A stretch of DNA of 5,983 nucleotides, taken from NCBI GenBank assembly GCA_947459055.1, contig CANHCG010000124.1, positions 1 through 5,983 of the forward strand. Reading direction: 5' to 3'. The translations under genes and the position numbers were made by a program. Under the pieces are notes generated by a model, which saw only the letters and a program-made list of their open reading frames with translations, was not told the origin of the DNA and ran no database searches. Source of the stretch: Cytophagaceae bacterium. Lineage in GTDB: Bacteria > Bacteroidota > Bacteroidia > Cytophagales > Spirosomataceae. Position 1 is the first letter of the stretch. Each line of letters opens with the position of its first letter. Shown here piece after piece: positions 1-5,983 of this stretch.

Positions 1-842
1 ACTTGTTTTTCAATTTCTTCCATTGTCCTTTGGATCATTTCCTCCGAAGTAGCCAATAAAATAACTTGTGAATCTGCTCCGTGTTCAGCCTGTGACAATA
101 AATCAGCTGCTAGATACCTTGGATTAGCTGTTTCATCCGCATAGACTGCCACTTCTGAGGGGCCAGCTGGCATATCGATCGCAATGCCATTTTGATTGGC
201 ATACATCTTTGCGGCTGTCACATACTGGTTACCTGGGCCAAATATCTTGTATACCAGTGGAATACTTTCTGTTCCTAATGCCAAAGCCGCGATTGCCTGA
301 GCGCCTCCAATTTTTGACATATGAGTAATGCCGCACAACTTGGCCGTAAAGAATAGGGCAGGGTGCGTACCGGGTGTACAAAGGATTATTTCGGAACAGC
401 CAGCAATTTGAGCTGGAATGGCCAACATCAAAATCGTAGAAAACAATGGTGCCGTTCCTCCTGGTATGTAAATCCCAACTTTCTCGATGGCCGCGGATTT
501 TTGCCAACAAACCACGCCTGGCATCGTTTCAACTTTTTTTTCTGGTAAAATTTGCGCCTCGTGGAATTTTTTAATATTTGAATACGCCTGAATAATTGCT
601 TTTTGTAATTCAGGATTTGTTTGGTTTGCGAATGTATCTATTTCAACTTGGCTATAATTGATTTCTTCAATTTTCCGCTTTTCAAATTCTAATGTAAAAT
701 CTTTTAAGGCTTTATCCTTATTTAATTTTACCTGTTTGAAAATATCTTGAATGACATTTCCTAAAGACCCCGTTTCCAATGCGGGTCTTTCGCATAAGGA
801 TTCATATTCGCTTGGATTTGGAAAACGGATTAAATCAATCAT
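1..842 (-). CDS. hisD: Histidinol dehydrogenase, N-terminal two thirds (3' end outside window)
   Basis: HisD is a cytosolic zinc enzyme that oxidises L-histidinol to L-histidine in two NAD+-dependent steps, the end of histidine synthesis. I translated the frame by hand from the ATG at 842-840 to the window edge: 280 codons with no stop or frameshift. The family is usually about 430 residues, so roughly a third is missing because of the window, not through decay. Visible motifs are VGIYIPGGTAPLFST (122-136), FGPGNQYVT (201-209, nucleotide-binding region) and the family signature from I222 to H254, which begins IDMPAGPSEV and ends LLSQAEHG. Q251 and H254 correspond to two of the four zinc ligands; the other two (Asp and His) and the catalytic Glu-His pair would lie past position 1. 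The ATG overlaps the hisG stop by one base (TAATG), suggesting translational coupling. There is no Shine-Dalgarno. Identification is very secure. Confidence 0.97.
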   Translation of the reverse strand, partial: MIDLIRFPNPSEYESLCERPALETGSLGNVIQDIFKQVKLNKDKALKDFTLEFEKRKIEEINYSQVEIDTFANQTNPELQKAIIQAYSNIKKFHEAQILPEKKVETMPGVVCWQKSAAIEKVGIYIPGGTAPLFSTILMLAIPAQIAGCSEIILCTPGTHPALFFTAKLCGITHMSKIGGAQAIAALALGTESIPLVYKIFGPGNQYVTAAKMYANQNGIAIDMPAGPSEVAVYADETANPRYLAADLLSQAEHGADSQVILLATSEEMIQRTMEEIEKQ

Positions 843-1705
843 TATAAAATCATTTTTTCTATCGGTAAAACTAAAATACCTTCCGCACCCGCTTCCCTTA
901 GGGATTCAATTATTTCCCAAAAATCATTTTCTGAAATAACAGAATGTAAAGAAAACCACCCCTCGGTCGCCAAAGGAACAACAGATGGCGATTTCATACC
1001 AGGTAATAACGATATGATTTGATCTAAATTTTCTTTCTTAGCATTTAAAACCACATATTTTGCATTTTGGCCTCGTTGTACCGAATCAATGCGGAATAGC
1101 AATTTTGCTAAGATGGCTTTCTTTTCGGTAGATAAATTAGCAAATGCTATGAGAACCGCTTGGCTTTTAAATACTTCAGCTACTTCTTTTAATCCATTAC
1201 TTAACAAGGTTCCTCCTGTTGAGACAATATCACAAATTCCTTCTGCTAATCCGATACTAGGTGCAATTTCCACAGAACCCGATATCTCATGTGTTTGGGC
1301 TTTTACGCCATTGGCCAATAAAAATTGGTTAGTCAAATTAGGATATGAGGTGGCTATGTTTTTTCCTTCAAAATAAGTTAAATCCGTATAGATTTCATTT
1401 CTAGGAATAGCTAAGGACAAACGACATTTAGAAAAGCCTAATTCCTTTATAATATCCACTTTTTTTAGATTCTCCATCAGGACATTTTGTCCGATTACGC
1501 CCAAATCTGCTACGCCATCTTCCACATAGCCTGGAATATCATCATCCCGAAGAAATAAAAATTCAATTGGAAAATTACTCGATACCGAACGTAATTTGGA
1601 TCCGCCGGATTCAAATTTAATGCCACACTCTTTGAAAAGTTTCAACGAATCTTCACTTAATCTTCCTGATTTCTGAACGGCTATGCGCAAATTTTCTGTG
1701 CTCAT
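842..1705 (-). CDS. hisG: ATP phosphoribosyltransferase, long form with regulatory domain
   Basis: HisG condenses ATP with PRPP to give phosphoribosyl-ATP, the committed first step of histidine synthesis. The 287-residue protein has the length of the long (HisG-L) form, which is known to work without HisZ and to be feedback-inhibited by histidine. The N-terminal catalytic part begins LRIAVQKSGRLSEDS (6-20). The family signature runs from E146 to L167 and contains the PRPP-binding loop DIVSTGGT (159-166). The C-terminal regulatory domain covers about 214-287, with LPGMKSPSVVPL (234-245), GWFSLHSVI (249-257) and the terminal ILVLPIEKMI, all typical of the long form. The start is the ATG at 1705-1703; the preceding bases carry no Shine-Dalgarno, as is usual in Bacteroidota. 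It is first in a his operon, with hisD overlapping its stop codon. No histidine-rich leader peptide is visible upstream, so control is probably allosteric rather than by classical attenuation (inference). Confidence 0.97.
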   Translation of the reverse strand: MSTENLRIAVQKSGRLSEDSLKLFKECGIKFESGGSKLRSVSSNFPIEFLFLRDDDIPGYVEDGVADLGVIGQNVLMENLKKVDIIKELGFSKCRLSLAIPRNEIYTDLTYFEGKNIATSYPNLTNQFLLANGVKAQTHEISGSVEIAPSIGLAEGICDIVSTGGTLLSNGLKEVAEVFKSQAVLIAFANLSTEKKAILAKLLFRIDSVQRGQNAKYVVLNAKKENLDQIISLLPGMKSPSVVPLATEGWFSLHSVISENDFWEIIESLREAGAEGILVLPIEKMIL

Positions 1706-1721
1706 GAATTTGTATCTATCT

Positions 1722-1755
1722 AAAAATAGCTAAGCCCCGAATGTTTCCGAGGCTT
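1722..1755 (-). terminator. Probable intrinsic terminator after the E2 gene
   Basis: Read on the minus strand, AAGCCTCG (1755-1748) pairs with CGGGGCTT (1739-1732) as an 8-bp stem with one U-G wobble and an 8-base loop. Five bases further on there is a run of five T (1726-1722). The hairpin starts 15 bases past the E2 stop codon and ends before hisG, so it probably separates the E2 transcript from the his operon. The spacer between stem and T tract is longer than in the best terminators, so efficiency is uncertain. Confidence 0.6.
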
Positions 1756-1770
1756 GCCAATTATTTTATG

Positions 1771-3387
1771 TTATAAAAACATTTTAAGAGGATCCTCTAA
1801 ATATTGTTTAAGCGTTTGTAAGAAGGCCGCCCCTGTCGCCCCATCAACCACGCGATGGTCACAGGTTAACGTAAGCTTCATGATATTGGTCGCATAAAAT
1901 TGACCATTCTTAACGCCAACGGTCTCTTTGATTCCACCCACTGCAAGAATACAAGATTCTGGTGAATTAATAATCGAAGTAAATTGGTCGATACCAAACA
2001 TACCCAAATTACTCACTGTAAATGTATTACCCTCCCAATCCTTTGGTTGTAATTGTTTCGATTTCGCCTTGCCACCCAACTCTTTTGCCTCAGCTGAAAT
2101 TTGTGCAATTGACTTCTCATTCGCAAAACGAATGACTGGAACTAATAAACCATCTTCTACTGCTACAGCCATCCCGATATGCACATGTTTATTTACACGA
2201 ATCCGATCCTCCATCCAATAGGAATTAACCTTTGGATGTTTTACCAATGAAAGTGAAACAGCCTTTATCACCATGTCATTAAACGAAATTTTAACCGGTA
2301 AGACTTCATTCATACTTACACGTGCCTCAATCGCCTTATCCATGTTGATTTCCATAGTCAAATAAAACTCAGGCGCACTGAATTTTGACTCAGAGAGTCT
2401 GCGTGCAATCGTTTTACGCATTTGACTATTAGGAATATCCTCGAAACTTTCAGTTCCACTCACAAACGTCGACATCGCACCGCCCGAATTCGGATTGTAA
2501 TTTTCAATATCCGCTTTCGTAATACGTCCTCCTTCTCCTGTTCCTTGAATCCAATTTAAATTATATCCTTTTTCTTTGGCTAAAGCCCTAGCTAATGGAG
2601 ATGCTTTTAAGTCTACTCCTGGTTTTGCTGCTGACGTGGCTTCAACTGCCTTAGGAGTTTCTATAGCTTTAGGTGACGGGGTAGTTGCGATAGGTGCTAC
2701 TACAACAACTGGGGCAGGGGCTGATGCCGCAACGACTGGTGCAGATTCAGCATCTAATATTTTTTGGAAATCAGCTCCTTTTTCTCCGACAATTGCGATG
2801 ATTCCATCAACAACAATACCTTGCCCTTCTTTGGCTCCGATGTATAAAATAATACCGTCTTCGTAATTTTCTAATTCCATGGTCGCCTTATCGGTTTCCA
2901 CTTCCGCGATAATATCACCGCTTTTAACCGTATCCCCTTCTTTTTTTAACCATTTAGCGATTACCCCCTCAATCATCGTATCGCTCATTTTTGGCATACG
3001 CACGGCTTTAGCTGCAATACCGCTTAAATCAATTGCTGCAGGTGCTTGCGTGAGGGCAGGTTCTGTTACCACTTCGATTGGCTTGTCAGTTGATGGTGCT
3101 GAAACGGCTATAGTACTTTTTCCAGCTAATAATGCGGAATAATCTTCACCTGGAGTCCCTACAATAGCAATGATACCATCGACAGGGACAGCTTCACCAG
3201 CTTTGATACCAATATATAAAAGAGTACCGTCTTCGTAATTTTCTAGTTCCATCGTTGCCTTATCGGTTTCCACCTCGGCAATAATGTCACCAGATTTAAT
3301 AACGTCTCCTTCTTTTTTTAACCAATTCGCAATAACACCTTCAACCATGGTGTCACTCATCTTGGGCATTCGTATTACTTCAGCCAT
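1771..3387 (-). CDS. pdhC: Dihydrolipoyl acetyltransferase (E2) of the pyruvate dehydrogenase complex, two lipoyl domains
   Basis: E2 forms the core of the 2-oxo acid dehydrogenase complex and moves the acetyl group from E1 to CoA via lipoyl-lysine arms. The 538 residues show, in order: lipoyl domain 1 (about 3-78, lipoyl lysine K43 in ETDKATME); an Ala/Pro-rich linker; lipoyl domain 2 (about 127-202, lysine K167 in the same motif); a second Ala/Pro/Val linker (about 213-256); the peripheral subunit-binding domain (about 260-297, KASPLARALAKEKG to GTGEGGRITKADI) that docks E1 or E3; and the acyltransferase domain (about 315-538) with catalytic H511 and D515 in DHRVVDG. The MPKMSDTM...ETDKATME pattern resembles the mitochondrial-type pyruvate E2, so acetyl transfer is preferred over succinyl or branched-chain activity, but substrate cannot be proved from E2 alone. 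No E1 or E3 gene is in the window. The start is the ATG at 3387, placed right before the first lipoyl domain. It lies 71 bp after lepA. Confidence 0.93.
   Translation of the reverse strand: MAEVIRMPKMSDTMVEGVIANWLKKEGDVIKSGDIIAEVETDKATMELENYEDGTLLYIGIKAGEAVPVDGIIAIVGTPGEDYSALLAGKSTIAVSAPSTDKPIEVVTEPALTQAPAAIDLSGIAAKAVRMPKMSDTMIEGVIAKWLKKEGDTVKSGDIIAEVETDKATMELENYEDGIILYIGAKEGQGIVVDGIIAIVGEKGADFQKILDAESAPVVAASAPAPVVVVAPIATTPSPKAIETPKAVEATSAAKPGVDLKASPLARALAKEKGYNLNWIQGTGEGGRITKADIENYNPNSGGAMSTFVSGTESFEDIPNSQMRKTIARRLSESKFSAPEFYLTMEINMDKAIEARVSMNEVLPVKISFNDMVIKAVSLSLVKHPKVNSYWMEDRIRVNKHVHIGMAVAVEDGLLVPVIRFANEKSIAQISAEAKELGGKAKSKQLQPKDWEGNTFTVSNLGMFGIDQFTSIINSPESCILAVGGIKETVGVKNGQFYATNIMKLTLTCDHRVVDGATGAAFLQTLKQYLEDPLKMFL
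2853..3273 (-). repeat. Internal direct repeat within the E2 gene: paired lipoyl-domain coding segments
   Basis: The two lipoyl domains are encoded 372 bp (124 codons) apart. A 21-base block is identical at 3225-3245 and 2853-2873 and a 17-base block is identical at 3257-3273 and 2885-2901. Both encode residues around the lipoylated lysines (K43 and K167). Elsewhere in the domains many synonymous changes separate the copies, so this is an old domain duplication with local patches of DNA identity. Over residues 5-77 against 129-201 I counted 60 identical out of 73. Confidence 0.85.
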
Positions 3388-3405
3388 TTCTTAAAATTTG
3401 AATTC

Positions 3406-3413
3406 CAAAATTA
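3406..3413 (-). promoter_or_regulatory. Candidate Bacteroidota -7 element upstream of the E2 gene
   Basis: On the minus strand TAATTTTG (3413-3406) matches the known Bacteroidota consensus TAnnTTTG exactly. It would put transcription start near 3400, about a dozen bases before the E2 ATG at 3387. The region 19 to 25 bases upstream is T-rich but has no clear TTG or TTTG for the -33 element, so the match could be chance in AT-rich DNA. If real, the E2 gene can be transcribed independently of lepA. Confidence 0.4.
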
Positions 3414-3431
3414 CGTTTAAAACGCTTCTTT

Positions 3432-3456
3432 TAAAATTATTTTGTAAAATTATTTG
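3432..3456. repeat. Short AT-rich tandem repeat in the lepA-E2 gap
   Basis: On the plus strand taaaattattttg (3432-3444) is followed directly by taaaattatttg (3445-3456), two copies differing by one T. The repeat fills much of the 71-bp gap after the lepA stop. No GC-rich hairpin terminator is present in this gap. The repeat may be simple slippage; no function is evident. Confidence 0.6.
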
Positions 3457-3458
3457 TC

Positions 3459-5246
3459 CTAATCTAGTTTTAAAACGGCCATGAAGGCTTCTTGCGGAAT
3501 TTCTACATTACCGACCTGACGCATCCGTTTCTTTCCCTTCTTCTGTTTTTCCAATAATTTCCGTTTCCGAGAAATATCACCTCCGTAACATTTCGCCAAA
3601 ACATCTTTACGTAAAGCCTTCACCGTTTCACGTGCGATAATTTTTTGGCCTATAGCTGCTTGAATGGCAATTTCAAATTGTTGGCGTGGCAATAATTCCC
3701 TCAATTTTTCACATAAGCGTTTTCCCCAATCATAGGCCTTATCCCGATGAACAATTGCCGATAACGCATCTACCTTCTCCCCATTTAACATGATGTCTAA
3801 TTTCACCATTAATCCGGGTTCATATCCTTTGTATTCATAATCCAAAGACGCATAACCTCTAGAAATCGTTTTCAATCGATCAAAAAAGTCAAAAACTACT
3901 TCTGATAAGGGCATGTCAAAGGTTAATTCTACCCGGTCCGTTGTTAGGTATATTTGATTTTTTAAAATCCCTCGCTTGTCCATACATAAGCTCATAATCA
4001 CCCCAGTATACTCGGATTTGGTGATTATTTGTGCTTTAATGTAGGGTTCTTCTACGACATTGATCAAATTAGGTTCTGGTAACTCACTCGGCGCCGAAAC
4101 CCATTGTTCTTCGCCATCCGTTGTTAATACTTTGAATTTTACGGATGGAACGGTTGTTATGACGGTCATATCAAATTCGCGCTCCAAACGCTCTTGCACG
4201 ATTTCCATGTGTAACATCCCTAAGAATCCACATCGAAATCCAAATCCTAAAGCCATTGATGTTTCAGGTTCCCAAACTAAGGAAGCATCATTCAACTGCA
4301 GTTTTTCCATAGCATCCCGTAAATCTTCAAATTCAGAAGTTTCAACAGGATAAATTCCCGCAAAGACCATCGGTTTTACCTCTTCAAATCCCTGGATAGC
4401 AGTTATACATGGATTTGCTACTTGGGTTATCGTGTCACCCACTTTCACTTCTTTGGCCTCCTTAATACCCGAAATCAAATAACCTACATCACCGGTTTTA
4501 ATGATGGATTTAGGCTCTTGTTCTAAGCCAAGCGTTCCAATTTCATCGGCATAATACTCTTTGCCCGTGTTCATGAATTTTACACGATCACCCTTTCGTA
4601 TTTCGCCATTATATACACGGAAAATTACCTCTATACCTCGGTATGAATTAAATGTAGAGTCAAATATCAATGCTTGTAAAGGCTCTTCGGGATTCCCTTT
4701 TGGAGCAGGAATACGCGCAATAACCGCATCCAGAATATCTTGAATGCCAATTCCTTCTTTCCCGGAGGCATGAATGATATCTTCTTTTTTACATCCAATT
4801 AAATCGATGATTTGATCGGATACATCATCCGGCATGGCCCCTGGTAAATCGATTTTATTTAAAACAGGAATGATTTCCAAATCATGATTGATCGCTAAAT
4901 ACAAATTGGAAATCGTTTGTGCTTCGATTCCTTGAGAGGCATCTACGATTAATAATGCACCTTCGCAAGCCGCAATTGACCTTGATACTTCATATGAAAA
5001 ATCGACGTGACCTGGTGTATCAATTAAATTCAATGTGTACAATTCTCCATCTTTTGGATATTGCATTTGAATCGCGTGAGATTTAATTGTAATTCCTCGC
5101 TCGCGTTCTAAATCCATATCATCGAGTAATTGATTCATCATATCCCGTTTTTGAACCGTATTTGTGAATTCAATTAAGCGATCGGCCAAAGTACTTTTAC
5201 CATGGTCAATGTGCGCGATAATACAAAAATTACGTAGGTGTTTCAT
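3459..5246 (-). CDS. lepA: Elongation factor 4 (LepA), ribosomal GTPase
   Basis: LepA/EF4 is a translational GTPase related to EF-G that binds ribosomes; back-translocation and a role in initiation or 30S assembly have been proposed for the family. The 595-residue length matches the usual size (E. coli about 599). GTPase motifs are complete: G1 AHIDHGKST (11-19), switch I RERGITI (48-54), G3 DTPGH (76-80), G4 NKID (130-133) and G5 ASGK (160-163). EF-G-like domains II, III and V follow, and the LepA-specific C-terminal domain (about 485-595) is recognisable from [28 protein letters not shown], the [10 protein letters not shown] segment and the basic [17 protein letters not shown] stretch. The ATG at 5246 gives the canonical [19 protein letters not shown] start. 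It begins 6 bp after the DUF819 stop codon, so the two are probably co-transcribed. There is no Shine-Dalgarno. The gene looks fully intact. Confidence 0.98.
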   Translation of the reverse strand: MKHLRNFCIIAHIDHGKSTLADRLIEFTNTVQKRDMMNQLLDDMDLERERGITIKSHAIQMQYPKDGELYTLNLIDTPGHVDFSYEVSRSIAACEGALLIVDASQGIEAQTISNLYLAINHDLEIIPVLNKIDLPGAMPDDVSDQIIDLIGCKKEDIIHASGKEGIGIQDILDAVIARIPAPKGNPEEPLQALIFDSTFNSYRGIEVIFRVYNGEIRKGDRVKFMNTGKEYYADEIGTLGLEQEPKSIIKTGDVGYLISGIKEAKEVKVGDTITQVANPCITAIQGFEEVKPMVFAGIYPVETSEFEDLRDAMEKLQLNDASLVWEPETSMALGFGFRCGFLGMLHMEIVQERLEREFDMTVITTVPSVKFKVLTTDGEEQWVSAPSELPEPNLINVVEEPYIKAQIITKSEYTGVIMSLCMDKRGILKNQIYLTTDRVELTFDMPLSEVVFDFFDRLKTISRGYASLDYEYKGYEPGLMVKLDIMLNGEKVDALSAIVHRDKAYDWGKRLCEKLRELLPRQQFEIAIQAAIGQKIIARETVKALRKDVLAKCYGGDISRKRKLLEKQKKGKKRMRQVGNVEIPQEAFMAVLKLD

Positions 5247-5252
5247 TCAATT

Positions 5253-5983
5253 TTAATAAGTTACACTAATCCATTTCATCAATATAGCAGACAAATATCC
5301 ACCATACGTACCCACTGCATAGCCTAATAAGGCTAAAATGATACCCATCGGTGTCAATTTGGGACTAAAGGCTGTAGCCACAATGGAAGTTGACGCAATA
5401 CCACCAACATTCGCTTGTGACGCTATGGCCATGTAGTGGTAGGGAGCCTTAAGCCATTTTCCAACTACAAATATAGCCAAGCCATGAATGGCAATCCATA
5501 TAAATCCTGTAAATAATAAGATTGGTGTTGAAAATAAATGTGTGAGGGATATTTTTAATCCGATTGAGGCAATAATAAAATACAAAAATAAGGTTGAAAT
5601 AACATCTCCACCTTCTGCGTATAATTTTCTAATCTTTGTCATTCCCATTAAAAGTCCAAATACCGTACTAAATAGAAATACCCAAAAACTTTTATTTAAG
5701 AATTGAAAAACTGGTTCATTACTGCCTAACGCTAACAAGTTGGTCGCTAAATATTGAGCTATTTGTGTCATTGCAAAACCCAAACCCAGCATGTACAATA
5801 GATTGATAAAAGTAAAGGCCTTATGTGTGCTATATTCTTCCCAATCTAATTCAAGGTATTGGCTATCAAATTTTGCCTTAAAATATCGATTTATTTTGGC
5901 CTGAAAAGGGATTAAAATAAGTAAGATGGCTAACCAGGTTTCTCCAAAAAACACATCCACTGTGACAGCTTTGGCTAATTCAT
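5253..5983 (-). CDS. DUF819-family multi-pass membrane protein, C-terminal part (5' end outside window)
   Basis: The reading frame is open from the stop at 5253 to the window edge, giving about 243 residues. The GTG at 5960-5958 could serve as a start but is probably internal, because the frame continues upstream without a stop (ELAKAVTVDVFFGETW) and family members are usually near 400 residues. About six or seven hydrophobic segments are visible, for example LAILLILIPF, FINLLYMLGLGFAM, FWVFLFSTVFGLLMGM, STLFLYFIIASIGL, ILLFTGFIWIAIHGLAIFVV and MGIILALLGYAVGTYGGYLSAIL. The segment SQANVGGIASTSIVATAFSP followed by LLGYAVGTYGG (nucleotides about 5420-5295) is the conserved C-terminal region of DUF819 (YjcL-like) proteins. 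The family lies in the inner membrane and has no firmly established substrate; a transporter role is plausible from its fold but unproven. It sits 6 bp upstream of lepA. Confidence 0.82.
   Translation of the reverse strand, partial: ELAKAVTVDVFFGETWLAILLILIPFQAKINRYFKAKFDSQYLELDWEEYSTHKAFTFINLLYMLGLGFAMTQIAQYLATNLLALGSNEPVFQFLNKSFWVFLFSTVFGLLMGMTKIRKLYAEGGDVISTLFLYFIIASIGLKISLTHLFSTPILLFTGFIWIAIHGLAIFVVGKWLKAPYHYMAIASQANVGGIASTSIVATAFSPKLTPMGIILALLGYAVGTYGGYLSAILMKWISVTY

Noticed and set aside
229..510. Open frame of 93 codons on the minus strand
   Set aside because: It is out of frame with the intact hisD frame that covers the same bases and carries the HisD signature; the protein resembles nothing and is a shadow.
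1..842. hisD as a broken gene, since no complete frame is evident
   Set aside because: Codon-by-codon translation gives 280 uninterrupted residues with correct motifs in order; it simply runs off the window.
1706..1770. Histidine attenuator or leader peptide before hisG
   Set aside because: No short frame with a run of His codons is present and the gap is too short for alternative hairpins; the hairpin is better explained as the terminator of the E2 transcript.
2576..3142. Plus-strand open frames rich in Ala, Thr and Ser opposite the E2 gene
   Set aside because: They are antisense reflections of the Ala/Pro-rich linkers and lipoyl domains; low-complexity composition follows from the opposite strand.
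5253..5960. Treating the DUF819 protein as complete from the GTG at 5960
   Set aside because: The frame stays open to the window edge and the family is usually near 400 residues, so the gene more likely starts outside the window.
1..5983. Search for a mobile element, CRISPR array, defence system or other undescribed system
   Set aside because: Nearly all of the window is taken by five conserved, same-strand genes with intact motifs and short gaps; no transposase, spaced repeats or anomalous gene was seen.

Overview
This window looks like an ordinary chromosomal stretch from a member of the Bacteroidota, possibly Cytophagales-like (inference). The basis is AT-rich coding sequence, no purine-rich Shine-Dalgarno before any of the four visible starts, a Bacteroidota-type TAnnTTTG promoter element, and the sequence character of the encoded proteins. 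No RNA gene, CRISPR array, insertion sequence, phage gene or defence system is visible.

All five genes lie on the minus strand, so transcription runs from high to low coordinates. In that order they are: the C-terminal part of a DUF819-family multi-pass membrane protein (5253-5983, cut by the window edge); lepA, the ribosomal GTPase EF4 (3459-5246, only 6 bp after the DUF819 stop); the dihydrolipoyl acyltransferase E2 of a pyruvate dehydrogenase-type complex with two lipoyl domains (1771-3387); hisG, long-form ATP phosphoribosyltransferase (842-1705); and hisD, histidinol dehydrogenase (1-842, cut at its 3' end).

The genes form two probable transcription blocks. DUF819-lepA are tightly packed, with the E2 gene following after 71 bp that hold a candidate promoter of its own. 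A hairpin with a T tract in the 65 bp after the E2 gene probably ends that block. hisG and hisD then form the start of a histidine operon, with stop and start codons overlapping in TAATG. HisG catalyses the first, feedback-controlled step of histidine synthesis and HisD the last two oxidations. E2 feeds acetyl-CoA into central metabolism, LepA acts on the ribosome, and the DUF819 protein has no established role; nothing in the sequence links these to histidine synthesis.

I found no convincing undescribed system. The points most worth a second look are the strongly conserved tandem lipoyl domains with patches of identical DNA, the terminator whose T tract may overlap a hisG promoter, and the close packing of DUF819 and lepA.
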